In this document: positions 20,531 through 31,800 of the stretch, one piece after another
Layout: each line of letters begins with the position of its first letter
How positions within the stretch are numbered: the stretch's first letter is position 1
Source of the DNA: Acanthosepion pharaonis
Taxonomy: Eukaryota > Mollusca > Cephalopoda > Sepiida > Sepiidae
Length of the DNA stretch: 64,000 nt
Assembly (NCBI GenBank): GCA_903632075.3
Contig: CAHIKZ030004296.1
Span: forward strand, 1,807,001 to 1,871,000
Direction of reading: 5' to 3'
Made by a program: the position numbers and the translations under genes
Notes under the pieces: generated by a model
Told to the model about the DNA's origin: nothing
Database searches by the model: none
The model's input: only the letters and a program-made list of their open reading frames with translations

Positions 20531-21836
20531 CAAAGGCACATTATGTACAACAGTTCTCTTCCAAAAAGTGTAGTTGATTCTGCACAAGCCGTCACCGCTA
20601 CAATCAAATTATATGTGCCGGTAGTCTAACTGTTCAGTTCTAAGAACAGAGCTACTGGACCCTCATATGAGTTTTTATATATATATATATATATATATAA
20701 TATATTCATTCAATGTAAATATTGAATACAGGTTTGATTCCTATTGGGGAAGCACATGTTTTTTTAGTAGGACTTTTCAGTTTCTCGGCCAGTTGGCATT
20801 AATTTCACTATTTAAAATATTTGGGATGTCAACTCAAATTGTGTACCCTAAAAAGATCTATAATAAGAAATAATGTTAGATTAAAAGAAAAATCTCTTAA
20901 TTGCTTAAAAAATTATTTGTTTACATTTCAGGTATGAAAATAAAGCTCAAAGATAGGTTTCGAGAGGTTCTTAAAAGAGATGTGCATTTCTTAAATAAGG
21001 TAATTGAACCTAACGAAGGGTACACAAAAAGTGGTATCCATGTTGGAAATAGGGAATGCATCACATTTTTCTTTAGTAGGTTATCTTGATCTCTTGTCTG
21101 ATTGAATTTAATTTCACACTTTGAAATAACTGGTATGCCAACCCAAACATGTGTATCTACTAAATATAACATTTATGACAATAAGAAATGTTGGATAAAA
21201 AAAAAATCTATTGTTTGAAATATATATAATACACAGAAATCTTTTTTTAAAAAAATACATTCGCAATAAAATTACCAAAGTATAAAAAGTTATCATCCCA
21301 AGTCTTTTAGTCTGCATTATTTTAGATTTGTTCCTGATAATCAAGATGCCAAAGATTTGGCTCATCTATAAATGCCAAATGAAAAATAAATCTTTTTATA
21401 AAACTACTTGCTATAAAGAAAGAATGTTGAAAGGAAAAATAAAGTTGACTGCTGAATTGTGGGACAATTCATTGATTTTATGCATTGATTTATTCGAACT
21501 ATTGATCCATTTGTTGGTTGTTATCGACATTATAAACAATTGACACTTTGATCATAATTTGAACATTTTGGTTCCTTGAAAATATGTGTGTAATGTCTTT
21601 TCTTGCTGAACAAGAATATTTGGATTTTCACAACTCAGGATTAATTGAAAGAATGAGTTGACATAAGAATTAAAAGGTTTCAAATAGATAACACCTTATA
21701 TCATTTGGGACACTTAATGGCTATAGATGTTGGTTTCAAAGGTGGTGGTAGTGAGTTCAGTCTTTGGATCAGGTAGTGAAATCTATGTACTCAAGTTCAG
21801 CAGAAATGAACTAGAAATGTCACAAGGGCAGAATAA

Positions 21837-21875
<39 letters not shown>

Positions 21876-22165
21876 TAAATGTTCAACACTTATCTTCTTG
21901 ATCTTGAATATTTTATTTGTTTTTTTTTTTGTAATCATTTACTGGAAGTGAAAGAAAATGAGCAAACTTCAGAAAAAAAAACAAATACCTAATCCTAAAT
22001 ACGAAACAAAAGGTTCAAAACAGTAGGGAGAAGTGTGAACTGGACAATAGGCTAACCTATCTACTCATATTAAATTATTTATTGAATTTATTAACTATTG
22101 AATAATTTTGGTAGTTCTGCTGGCCGAAGAATGTTAAATTCTTGTAAATTTTACTCATTTGCTTG
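20530..22165. other. Intergenic sequence; no confirmed gene
   Basis: Holds (TA)n at 20676-20700 and (TG)n at 21840-21873. A possible exon is discussed in the findings (20932-20999). The rest is AT-rich with nothing recognised. Confidence 0.4.

Positions 22166-22167
<2 letters not shown>

Positions 22168-22228
<61 letters not shown>
22168..22228. repeat. (TA)n microsatellite
   Basis: Pure 61-bp AT run directly abutting the MITE at 22229. Confidence 0.95.
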
Positions 22229-22231
<3 letters not shown>

Positions 22232-22362
22232 TGTAACCCGGATATAAGAGAGTTGTTGGGACCGGAGAAGAAGTCTCTTATATCCGGGCTTGGTCTATTT
22301 TGTTTAGGTAAGTATGGCTCTAATTTGGGACCAGAGAAAATCTCTCTTATATCCAGGTTACA

Positions 22363-22365
<3 letters not shown>
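22229..22365. mobile_element. 137-bp palindromic MITE (Tc1/mariner-like)
   Basis: The ends are CAGTGTAACCCGGATATAAG and its inverted partner CTTATATCCAGGTTACACTG. The left half contains a second, internal copy of the inverted terminus (TCTCTTATATCCGGG at about 22274-22288). It is inserted in a TA/TG microsatellite, consistent with TA target choice. No coding capacity. Confidence 0.85.

Positions 22366-22375
<10 letters not shown>

Positions 22376-22411
<36 letters not shown>
22376..22411. repeat. (TG)n-(TA)n microsatellite
   Basis: Right flank of the MITE; GTGTGTGTGTGT then TA repeats. Confidence 0.95.
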
Positions 22412-22416
<5 letters not shown>

Positions 22417-22427
22417 CACACGCATAC

Positions 22428-23205
22428 ACATTGTTTTGTCAACTGCACAGTATAGTAGGGTCAGTTGGGCACTGTCTGTGAGAAAGAGAGCTCCATGACA
22501 CAATTCACTCCACCAGAAATTTCAAAATGGCGTGCTGTACTGCTTGGTATTCATGCCAGAAGCTCCAATATGAAAATTTCAGAATGTTTGTGTGTCAATC
22601 TGAGGACAGTGAAGAGGATTTGGAAAGAGTTAAATGAGTCTACTGGTGATTACAAAGGTATGCCAAAACTAACTCTGATCGTTCTGATAAGAAAAGAACT
22701 CCCAAATTTGTTGGTGAGGGCCTCAAGCTCCTCACATCAAATGCCTTGAGGAAGTAGTGCTACCCTGGGCCAAGATAGTGGCTGCTGGAAGACGCCTATG
22801 TGTGGCAACCGGACCCAGTCATAGCTGTCAGACAATTTCTGCGACCACATCACCCCTTACATCTGGCCACCTCACTCCCCAGAATGCAACCCCCTTGATT
22901 ATTATGTGTGGGGTGCAGTTGAGTGAGAGACCAACAAAATTCCCTGTAACACCAAAGATGAACTGAAGGCAAGAATTATGGCAGCATTCACCAACTTAAA
23001 CAAAGAGACTGTCCAGAAGAGTTGCAAGAGATTCCAAAGTTGCCTGGAGGCTGTGGTTGAAGCCAATGGCGATTTTATTGAATAAATTTACTTTTTAGTA
23101 TTTCAAGATAGTTTTGTGCAATTTTGGTAAATATACCTGTTAAAATGAGATATCAATGTTATTTTCATTTTTGCGTAATTTAGACAACAATTTATCCATT
23201 ACTAG
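22428..23205 (+). mobile_element. Internally deleted mariner element
   Basis: It starts with a decayed terminus related to the one at 53573 and encodes a transposase N-terminus: MTQFTPPEISKWRAVLLGIH, then SECLCVNLRTVKRIWKELNE, a helix-turn-helix. The middle of the protein is missing. The C-terminal part resumes in another frame with CDHITPYIWPPHSPECNPLD then YYVWGAVE, the third catalytic aspartate box (NPLDYY), and ends FTNLNKETVQKSCKRFQSCL then EANGDFIE and a stop at about 23084. The end AACAATTTATCCATTACTAG is a plausible inverted terminus. The central catalytic segment is deleted and frames are shifted, so it is inactive. A second, differently deleted copy is at 53571-53990. Confidence 0.85.
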
Positions 23206-24509
23206 CAGTAGAGCCCGGCGTTGCCCAGGGATATAACAGTAAGAGATAGATGAAGTATCCACCATCATAAAGACTGAAAAATAAAATTGACAAAGATTAT
23301 TGTTTAAGGTTGACGGACACGCATGTCTTAATTAGTTTTTTTTTTTTTACGAATTGGTCAAACCCAAACTCAAACAAAACATTGTTTTCAATTGTTATGA
23401 GTCTCCCGATTAAATAGAATAATTTTATAAACAATTGTCTTGTAAATGGAATTTTTAAAGCATTCTGAATGTAAAAATAAAGAAAAAAAGTGTGCAAGAC
23501 AATAAGAAACACTACAAAAAAAAAAAAAAAAAAGTGAAGTTTTTGTTGAAATCGGTTGAAAAATGTAGGTAGCTTTTTCTGTAATCTTTTAGTTTTACAA
23601 TTTATGATTTTTTACTTATTGAATACAGTAAAAAAATTGCATATTTTGCTTGTGGTGATTCATAATTAGAATTCTGATTTGAATATATTTTCCACTCGTT
23701 GTTTCTAATACAAAAATATTAACTTTATTTGGGTTTATTAATTATGATCTAACAAATCTTATTCATTTAGTAGCCTTTCTGTAATAATAATCTTTTACAA
23801 TTTATGATTTTTACTTATTGAATACAGTAAAAAAATTGGACACCATGTGTATTTAAAGTAGTTTCCCGTTCTGGTTATTATTTTTAGTTAGGACTTGTGT
23901 ATGTTTAGATTTCATTATCTTTCCCTAAAGATAAAGAATTTATCCGATGTTTGTATTCGTACAATCAGTAGAGATCGTTAGATTATTGTTTAAGGTTGAC
24001 GGACACGCATGTCTTAATTAGTTTTTGGTTTTTTTATTTTTTACGAATTGGTCAAACCCAAACTCAAACAAAAACATTGTTTTCAATTGTTATGAGTCTC
24101 CCAATTGAATAGAATTTTATTATAAATAATTGTCTTGTAAATGGAATTTTTAAAGCATTCTGAATGTTAAAAATAAAGAAAAAAGTATGCAAGAGAATAA
24201 GAAACACTACCTGCCAAAAAAAAAGAAAAAAAAAAGTGAAGTTTTGTTTTATTGGCTGAAAAATATAGGAAATCCGCTACCATATTTAAAGGAACCCACA
24301 CACACAAACAACCCGATGTGAGTTGTCCCCCTTCCATTTTCACGATGTCTCTTAATCGTGTTTTCAAATTGATTTTGTGCAAAAGTAATTGTTTTTCCCA
24401 TTTTTGGCGCTGTTAGAATCACCACAAGGTAATTTTATGTAGTCCTGTGAAGTTTTGTTGAAATCGGTTGAAAAATGTAGGAAATCCGATCCAATATATA
24501 AACGTTACA

Positions 24510-24550
<41 letters not shown>

Positions 24551-24570
24551 CGTTTTATAATAAGTAAGAT
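23206..24570. mobile_element. Interspersed repeat 'AGCCCGGCGTTGCCC' with a 220-bp internal duplication
   Basis: It begins TAGCAGTAGAGCCCGGCGTT and ends GAAATCGGTTGAAAAATGTA, then GGAAATCCGATCCAATATAT, (AC)n and TGCGTTTTATAATAAGTAAG, which together look like the ends of a widespread invertebrate non-autonomous element. Inside, about 220 bp beginning GATTATTGTTTAAGGTTGAC occur at 23296-23515 and again at 23981-24210. The words GAAATCGGTTGAAAAATGTA also occur near 23548 and 24458. No protein is encoded. Confidence 0.65.
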
Positions 24571-24572
24571 AC

Positions 24573-24596
<24 letters not shown>
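24508..24596. repeat. (AC)n and (TG)n microsatellites
   Basis: CA repeats at 24510-24545 and TG repeats at 24574-24595, about 30 bp apart in inverted sense. Confidence 0.9.
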
Positions 24597-24599
<3 letters not shown>

Positions 24600-24606
<7 letters not shown>

Positions 24607-24790
24607 ATGCACACTGAAGTCAACACTAAGTGGCAACAGTCTGTTTCATGCTTGAATGCAATCTTCAGGGCATATTGGTGACAACCTCAGCATTCCCTTT
24701 TATATGCACATATATTCTATCCCTAATATTGACCACTTTTATCTATAAATATACCATACTATAAAACTATATTTTTATCATATATGATGG
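24600..24790 (-). repeat. Interspersed repeat, 'AGTCAACACTAAGTGGCAAC' family
   Basis: CACTGAAGTCAACACTAAGT, CTGTTTCATGCTTGAATGC, TATTCTATCCCTAATATTGA and CTATAAATATACCATACTAT recur at 7230-7290/7550-7600, 8745-8845, 25140-25270 and 46235-46370, usually beside (TA)n. No coding capacity. Confidence 0.65.
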
Positions 24791-24942
24791 CAGGTTCCTC
24801 ATTTTTGAGTATGATCATCACTTGAAGCCCTTCAGAATCATACCCAGGGTGACAAGCAACATTTTATAGATTTCTTCATGCTTGTTCTGCTCTGGGGCTG
24901 ATGATATGCTTTTAATGACTGTTGTCACTACCAGGAAAGACA

Positions 24943-25070
24943 TAATTGAAACCTGATATCAGAGTTTATGGTGAGATGCTTCAAGTTGTAGATAGATTTG
25001 CCTATCTTGGCAAAACTTGTAGTGTACTATACATCCTTGATTATGAAATCATTACAAAAATAAGCAAAGC
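24943..25070 (+). pseudogene. Non-LTR reverse-transcriptase fragment
   Basis: The translation PDIRVYGEMLQVVDRFAYLG then KTCSVLYILDYEIITKISKA resembles the segment after the RT palm that usually contains FxYLGS and IxxRIxKA. It is short and cut by the following (TA)n. Confidence 0.6.
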
Positions 25071-25073
25071 CAA

Positions 25074-25075
<2 letters not shown>

Positions 25076-25126
<51 letters not shown>
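25076..25126. repeat. (TA)n microsatellite
   Basis: Pure 51-bp TA run. Confidence 0.95.
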
Positions 25127-25129
<3 letters not shown>

Positions 25130-25281
25130 TGTGTGGACACATGGTCTAAAAGATTGTGTTTAAGCATGAAACAAACTGCCATCACTCTGTTGACCTGAGT
25201 GTCCACACTTATAGACATGCTCTGTCTCTGATATTGAGTACTTTTATCTATAAATATAGCATATTTCAAAACTCTCTCTCT

Positions 25282-25287
<6 letters not shown>

Positions 25288-25328
<41 letters not shown>
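25288..25328. repeat. (TA)n microsatellite
   Basis: Pure TA run of about 40 bp, after CATACATAC. Confidence 0.95.
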
Positions 25329-25329
<1 letters not shown>

Positions 25330-25330
<1 letters not shown>

Positions 25331-27050
25331 CTTTGTGTAATATATGGCAAGAGTGCATTGAGGTTGGGGGAAAACACCTAACTGATTGCTCTACCAGAAA
25401 CACCAGGTGTAATAGGCAGGGATGGGAAAGCGATGGGAGGTATCTAAAATAACACTGCTTTGGACACCACAGCAACATTAAGAATGAAATCCCCATTACT
25501 GACTTCACAATACTCCGTGTTTTGACAACTGTTGGTTTTCCTGTTGTTTTTTTTGTTTTTTTTTTTGGCATGAGGCATTTTACAAAGACTTGGTTCTTTA
25601 CCAGATGTAGAGAGGCTTGGATCTAGACATGACAAGCTGTCCTGCTGTTAATGAGAGGCGGGGGTAACCTGGATGCAACTGGTATTGACAAACATGTCTG
25701 CATGTGATCTGGTGCCTCTTTTGCATCTGTACCCCCTATACACACACAAAAATAGATATCTGAAATGACCAGAGGCTCTATTGCCAAAATGTGTTTTTTC
25801 TTATTGATAGCAACCAAAAATGATGATATATATATAATGGCAATTCCTCATTGCAAAATCAAGGGAAATTCATTGGCCTTTCTGCAATATAAATGGTAAG
25901 TTTAAAACTTTTTTTTCTCAAAAGGTTTAAGGAGTTGGGAGGAAATGCTTTCTTCCTACTTTGATATACAATATTTTGGATGCATTGAAAAATGGAAATC
26001 CTTAACAACTATTTTTTGTACTCCAGAAAGATTACAGCTGACCATTATTTACAAACCAGGAAGACAAAAAGTTGCTTCTGGTATGGAAAACAGTTGAGTA
26101 GACTAAATTTACATTTCTATTTGGTTTATTCATTTTAATATCTTCATTGCAATCTTGGATATTTGAACATACGGCCATCCATATTTTTCTTAGAGCTACT
26201 GTTAGAAATTGCTGTATAAGATGACATGCTTTATTTTGGTAAATAAAATAAAATGAAATAAAATTTATTAAACTATAAAGAATGATGTTAACATACATTC
26301 TAGCTACTGGCTTTGTTTTTTTTTAACTCCCATCGAATTATTACCTGTGATGTATCATGATTGCTGAATGGATCAAAAGATGATGATGAGGTATTTATTG
26401 TTCTGTCATCCCTTACAGAATAAAAATGGCTGTATGAACATCACCCCTGAATGTGTAGTTGAGTTACCATCTTCTGGGATTTTTCTATCAACACAGATTG
26501 AACAATATATGCAAATCACCCAGACATTATTATCAAAGACAGACAAGAAAAAATTCCTTTTTTATATCTCTTTCTCTTTCTTTTTTCTCTTCCCTTTTCT
26601 CTCTTTTCCTTTTTTCTCTTTTCCTTTTTTGTCTTTCTTTTTTCCTTTTTTCTCTTTTCCTTTTTGTCTTTCTCTTTTCTTTTTTTTCTCTTCCCTTTTC
26701 TCTCTCTTCCGTTTTTGTCTTTCTCTTTTCCTCTTTCTCTTCCCATCATGTCCTATTCTATAATACAAAACTTAATGTCTTTATTTATCCGTCCTGCTGC
26801 CTTGTTTCTTATTATTGCTGATGAAATACTCCATTGTTATGGTAAATGGATGCATTACTCTGTGCTAATAAGTAAACATACCTTGTATTGCTATAATAGC
26901 AGAACATCTTGTGAGTAAATAAGGGGAAGTAAAGCTGCCAACACATTGCTTCTTATTTTGTCCTAGTTTTCATTAGATATTTTCAGTTTTAATCATTTTG
27001 AAGCAAAATTCTGAATGTGACAATACTTTCATGTATAATTGTATGGATTG
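25330..27050. other. Intergenic sequence, no gene; pyrimidine tract
   Basis: About 190 bp at 26560-26750 are almost entirely T and C (CTTTTCCTTTTTGTCTTT-type irregular units). Open frames on both strands there are low-complexity translations. The rest is unrecognised. Confidence 0.6.
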
Positions 27051-27054
27051 GAAT

Positions 27055-27330
27055 AATGGATTACAACTTGGATTCCCAAATCCGAAAGCCGAGTTTGAAT
27101 AGCGGCTTGGATTGAGGAATCGGAGAGCCGAGTTCGAATTCCAGTCGGATCCATAATATTCACTTACATACTAATACCCTTGCGAAAGGTATGAATCCAT
27201 CTCTTCCTTGCCAGCCATGGGTAAATAGCAGGACAGACTGGGTGGCAACCAATCTAGGAGAAAGAAAAACTGGATTCAAACCAGCCTGGAAAATCCAGAG
27301 GGAGCGACCTGAAGGCAGTTTATATCTCAG
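27055..27330 (+). mobile_element. tRNA-derived SINE copy with duplicated head
   Basis: A head segment occurs twice: GGATTCCCAAATCCGAAAGC then CGAGTTTGAATAGC (27072-27105), and GGATTGAGGAATCGGAGAGC then CGAGTTCGAATTCCAGT (27109-27146). B-box-like GAGTTCGAATTCC is perfect in the second. The body follows with AATACCCTTGCGAAAGGTAT, GAATCCATCTCTTCC and GGTGGCAACCAATCTAGGAG. Confidence 0.75.
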
Positions 27331-27899
27331 TACTATCTGGTATTAACTGGCATCCCCAGTGTCCTGTATTCTCTCTCCCAGACATCACACTCTTGTGTAC
27401 CCTGGGATTGTAGGAAAGAGAGGGTTGCTGTGGTGCATCACAAACCATTGCAACTTCATCAACCTGTGCTTAACTGTGTTAGATTGGGTCATCATCGATT
27501 CTCAATGGACTCCTTTTAATTGTATAAATATAAATTCTAGATTACTTATGCAGAAAATATACCAAATGCCACTGAACAATTTAATAATACTGTCATTTTC
27601 TTTTCTAATGGTATGGGTAATTTTATGAAGAGTTATGGTTCTTGACCAAAAAAAGTTTGGTTGTCTGCCCTTGACATCAAATCAGAATCTTCCATTATCA
27701 TTGGTTATGGTAAATTACTGTGTTTACTATTTGGGTCTGGAATCTACAGCTTGTTTTACACTGGTACCAGAGCACAGTTAAAAGGAAACCCACCTGTCTA
27801 ATGTGGAGTATCTTTTTAAGTTTTCAAAGTCATATTTAATGTGTTACAGATGCACATACTATTTAAATGTTCAGAAGAACTACATTCCTATATTCCACC

Positions 27900-28185
27900 A
27901 GATCTTACCTTCATGGCTGACACCTGCCATGCCACACACATTATAGCAAACCACCCTCATCCATTCATATTCCATTGGTGAAATGTAAAGTTCTACTGAA
28001 GCAGATTATTCCCACAAACTGCTACTCTTCACCAATCACTTCCTTTTTCTCTTAAACTGTTCAAGTTTAGGGTTAATCATTATCTTCACATATCTACATA
28101 AGGTATATCTCTTCTCTGTAATCCTCTACCTTGAGTGGTTCTCAGGTCTTATACAGGGTGAACATCATTGTAAAAAAATATTTTA
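27900..28185 (+). pseudogene. Non-LTR retrotransposon 3' end, copy
   Basis: TTACCTTCATGGCTGACACC, CACCCTCATCCATTCATATT, AAGTTCTACTGAAGCAG and TTCCCACAAACTGCTACTCT keep the order seen at 28960-29250. The end reads CTACCTTGAGTGGTTCTCAG then GTCTTATACAGGGTGAA. In protein terms this is the usual RT C-terminus (FF-R-LWN-LP, then a short hydrophobic tail), here full of stops. Confidence 0.7.
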
Positions 28186-28959
28186 TTTTTTTGTCTATAA
28201 CTTTGAAGAGATCTATTAACTTACCCAATATTACTTGAGGAATTCAATTCTTTTATAAATTTAATTGGTAGTTGTCATATTGAATACCTTAGCCAATCAT
28301 AGCTGACCTCATTGCTATATCAGTTGGTGGCTTAATGTGGGAAAACAGTTGATTGTATTCAGAGTTCCATGCAAAAATTACAATTCCCATGATGCAACAC
28401 CACAGTTTATGGGTTCCTCTCTAAAAATCTAGATGATCAGAGCCTGGCAGCTAATCTCTACTCTGATCAAACTCTAACAGAGCAATGGGGGGTGGGAAAA
28501 CTAGCTTGTAACCTCCAAACCCCAGTTAGTAACATTCCATCATTACAGAGCAGACCCTGAATTCATGATGAATGGCTGTACTTCCAAGGAAACTCTTTGC
28601 ATTGGACCTTAAGTGGAACTCAAGTCCCAATAGATGTTCAGAGTGAATTTATCTATATAATCCATTGCTATAAATGCTGGAAAAATGGTCAGTTTCTTGT
28701 ACTGCTTCAGAAAGTACCTGACACTTCCTGCCATGCTGTATCTTTTGAACAGAGACTGAAAATGGAATATTGCTGCCATATCCTTACTTTCCAGCCTTGT
28801 CAGAGTTCAAAAGTGTTTACACAGCCTTGCAGGTTATGAATTATTTCCCACCCTACAACCCCTTTCCCCACAGATGAAACATTGCAAGCCTCTCAATATT
28901 CTGTTACTATTTTTGTGGTAAATGTTCAAATGAGCTACAGTCTACAAGTTCAGACATTC

Positions 28960-29250
28960 ACAGCTAGGACCTGTCATGCCACATCCACATGGTTGAATCA
29001 CCCTCATTCCCTTTGAATTCCATTGTTAAGAAGGAAGTTCCACTCAGACAGCCTCTTTCTGAAAACTGCTACTTTGTGAAATGGACTCCCTGATCACTAC
29101 AATATTAACTTTTTCAAGTATTCTACATACACTCATAATCTGCACTTAGGTCACTCTCTTATATCCAGACAACAACCTCATTCAGTAATTCTCTACCTTG
29201 AGTGGCACTTGGGTCTTTTATTGGGTGAATATTTAATTAAAAAAAATTAG
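28960..29250 (+). pseudogene. Non-LTR retrotransposon 3' end, copy
   Basis: Same family as 27900-28185. Includes a degenerate TATLXNGLPDHYNINFFKYS (from the LWNxLP-YNLxxFK region) and a final LYLEWHLGLLLGEYLIKKN followed by a stop. Confidence 0.75.
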
Positions 29251-29637
29251 CAAATGCACCTTTTAAGTGAATTGAGTTATGTAGCCGATTTTCAAACATG
29301 CTCTATAACCATGGCCTTGTGCCAGTCAGTTTTTTAATGCTGCATCCCTTCAGGATGTAATTGATTATGGCTCTCTACAGATTTCTCATCTTTATTCTGT
29401 GAATTGTCATCTTTATTCTGTGAGTTTCTTGGGAAAGAGTGGAATGGTTTCCTCATGGTTTTGAATTCAAACTCTTCCCACTGCTAGAGAACCCTGACCC
29501 CCCCCGCCCTTTACTATTTAACCCATCCATAGGCAACCAAAGTTAAACTTTGTAAATATATACTTTTTTAACAGAGATATGAAAAAGACGCGAAAACCAT
29601 GAAAATTACATTCTTTCAGATTATAAAAACAAGTGTT

Positions 29638-29759
29638 GACATACAGCCATATCACATTGAAACTACCAATTCCTGTACAATCACTGAAGTTAAGCAACGT
29701 CAAGCCAGGTCAGTACCTATATGGGTGACTGTTTGAGAAGACCAGGTTCTGTAAGCATG
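29638..29759 (+). pseudogene. 5S rRNA-like sequence
   Basis: About 120 bp co-linear with eukaryotic 5S rRNA. It opens ACATACAGCCATATCAC, where 5S has the GCCATACCAC helix. Then come the A-box region CACTGAAGTTAAGCAACGTC, which is essentially the canonical internal promoter, AAGCCAGGTCAGTACC, ATGGGTGACTGTTTGAGAA and CCAGGTTCTGTAAGC. Differences are spread along the length and break some pairs, so it is a pseudogene or the head of a 5S-derived SINE rather than a clean gene. No T-run terminator follows at the expected end. A SINE tail follows at once (see the next entry). Confidence 0.8.
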
Positions 29760-29890
29760 GATGCGTGTGCATGTGTGATGTAATGGCTTGGAACTCGGAG
29801 CTGAGTTCCAGTTGGGTTTATTTTTACTTACAAACAAATATCCTGGGAAAAGGTGCGAATCTCTTTCTTCTCCCCATGTGACACTGTTAT
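29760..29890 (+). mobile_element. SINE body fused downstream of the 5S-like sequence
   Basis: TAATGGCTTGGAACTCGGAG then CTGAGTTCCAGTTGGG (tRNA-type B-box region), TATCCTGGGAAAAGGTGCGA and ATCTCTTTCTTCTCCCCA. This matches the body of the tRNA-derived family at 27109-27230 and 60020-60330. Confidence 0.65.
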
Positions 29891-31580
29891 GAAGGTGCTG
29901 GTAAATTGAGAAAAAGGCTTTCAAAATAAACCGGAAAACAACAAAGAAAAATGATATTTTTTGCTGGACTGAAAATATACTGATAAGAAAGGCAAAGGAG
30001 AAGCGCGCGTGGGGGGGGTCCTTTCTCCCCCTCCTCCGCGTGTGGGTGTCAACAACGACTAGTGTAGAAGCCATCTGTACAGGGTCAGCTTAATCTTAAG
30101 TGATGGAATTTTTCTTAAGTACCCACTTGACCTGCACAGTAGAATTTTAACTACTTCAAGTATCCATGACAGCTAGGAACGAATTTCTAGCCAAAATTCG
30201 GTCAGTTGATAGGACTTGAAAAATGAGGATGGCATTGTAGATATATTTTTCCTTTGTCTGTTTAAGACGCGATAAAATTTATTAAGAGGAATTGTCACTT
30301 GTTGACCAAAAATCTGGCATGGAGAAATGACAGGTAACGAATCCCAGTTGCAGCTGACCACACAAGGACGTGATAAGAATTCTCCACTGATGGAAAACTT
30401 GGATGAAAACTAAATTTAGCAATTGGGGCTATGACCATGCCTAGCCCCAAGCACAGGTAAACTTTTAAGGAAGGCAGAGGAATTGCCTGCATCCTTTGGG
30501 CTGTGAGGCATTTACATGAGATGGAAGGTGTCAGGCGGATCGATATTCTGCCACCACCACTTTTTGGGGGATGGATCTTTCGAAATTTGGTTAGGCAATC
30601 AATATCCCAACCACCTCATGTCCTGCGCTGGGGTTATGCGAAGGTCCATAAATATAGGAGAGTGAAGCGAGAAGAGAGTATGGTGCACTGGGAGAAGAAA
30701 GAACCAGTTAGCCCAAATTGTGGGTTGCAAGAGAAACACACACCAGTTCAAGACCCGCTTTGCCTAACCCTGAGCAGCTTTTGCCTTCAGCCTTGTTCCA
30801 GACTACCAAATACAACTGAAGGGTCGGCCTGAAGAAATCACAGAGTGGAAGAAATCAGACTTCAGCCTTGTACCAGTTTATCAAGCATGGCTAGACAGTG
30901 TCACAGGATATTAAGAGGGAAGGTGCTGAAAATCTGCATTTTGTTAATCTAGAGATTAGAACAGTCATTGTGTATTTGATATAAAGTTGTGTTACATAGC
31001 TGTCTCTTTGACAAGATGACACTACAACGAACAAAGTTACCAGATCAACAATGTTGAGTATACAACTCCGCTTTCACCCACCCTGTAATCTAAAACAAAT
31101 ACAACATCGGGCAGGGTGGGAATTGAAGATTAAACAACCAAATCCAAGGCTGGCTGTAAGGATTGACCACAGTCTCACCTGGTGACTGAGGATGGCATTG
31201 CAATGTCATACCCACAGCTATGGATTAATTAGTAAGACTTGTATCACTACATCAATATTATCTATTTATTTATTATTAAAAAAAAATTCTAATCTAAAAT
31301 TATTTTCTGGCTTTAAATAACCTGTGAAGGGTTGGGGAGCCATAGAAAATGAATGAAATAAAAGTTTGTAAATTTAATATTTTTTAACAGTACAATACTT
31401 TTTGAAGAATTCTTTGCACAATGAATTTGTTCATTGTTTGCCACTTTTTTTCTTTGAGAAGTCTGCATGCATGCATAGCACTGTCTTATGCTTGTTCTAC
31501 TAACTTTATTTGGTAGGCAAATAGGTCAGGAAATGATGCAACTTCATGAATTCTAGAATTGCCAATTAGTCATTTAGACT
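29890..31580. other. Intergenic sequence, no gene recognised
   Basis: A G/C-rich patch at about 30000-30050 (GCGCGCGTGGGGGGGGTCC). Otherwise mixed unique or low-copy sequence. Open frames at 30295-30492 and 30503-30832 resemble nothing I know and have no splice context. Confidence 0.4.
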
Positions 31581-31599
31581 CGAATGAATGAGTCTCGTA

Positions 31600-31800
31600 T
31601 CATTTAAAAAGAGTTTAAATCATAGATATTCGCTTATTTCCACTGAAACATCAATTGAAGATGCCTGATGTTTAAGAATTAAAACATCTCCAAAGTCATG
31701 AACCCTAAATTTCCATTTTATTATTAGTTAAGCAGGTGCCGCCTTAAACTTATGCACACAGATTCTTGATTTGATTTATCATCTTCGTCAGTTTTATTTA
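31600..31800. repeat. Low-copy direct repeat, copy A
   Basis: About 170 bp beginning ATTTCCACTGAAACATCAAT, with GATGCCTGATGTTTAAG, AAAGTCATGAACCCTAAATT and TTAGTTAAGCAGGTGCCGCC. It recurs at 33625-33790 with about 85-90% identity by eye. Confidence 0.8.

Noticed and set aside
22075..22503. Long open frames through (TA)n, here and at 25027-25377, 32329-32610 and 62765-63080
   Set aside because: They are alternating Tyr-Ile translations of microsatellites with repeat flanks and no homologous domain.
26368..26821. Open frames of 120-130 codons, and lysine-rich ones opposite
   Set aside because: Translation of a pyrimidine/purine tract; pure low complexity.
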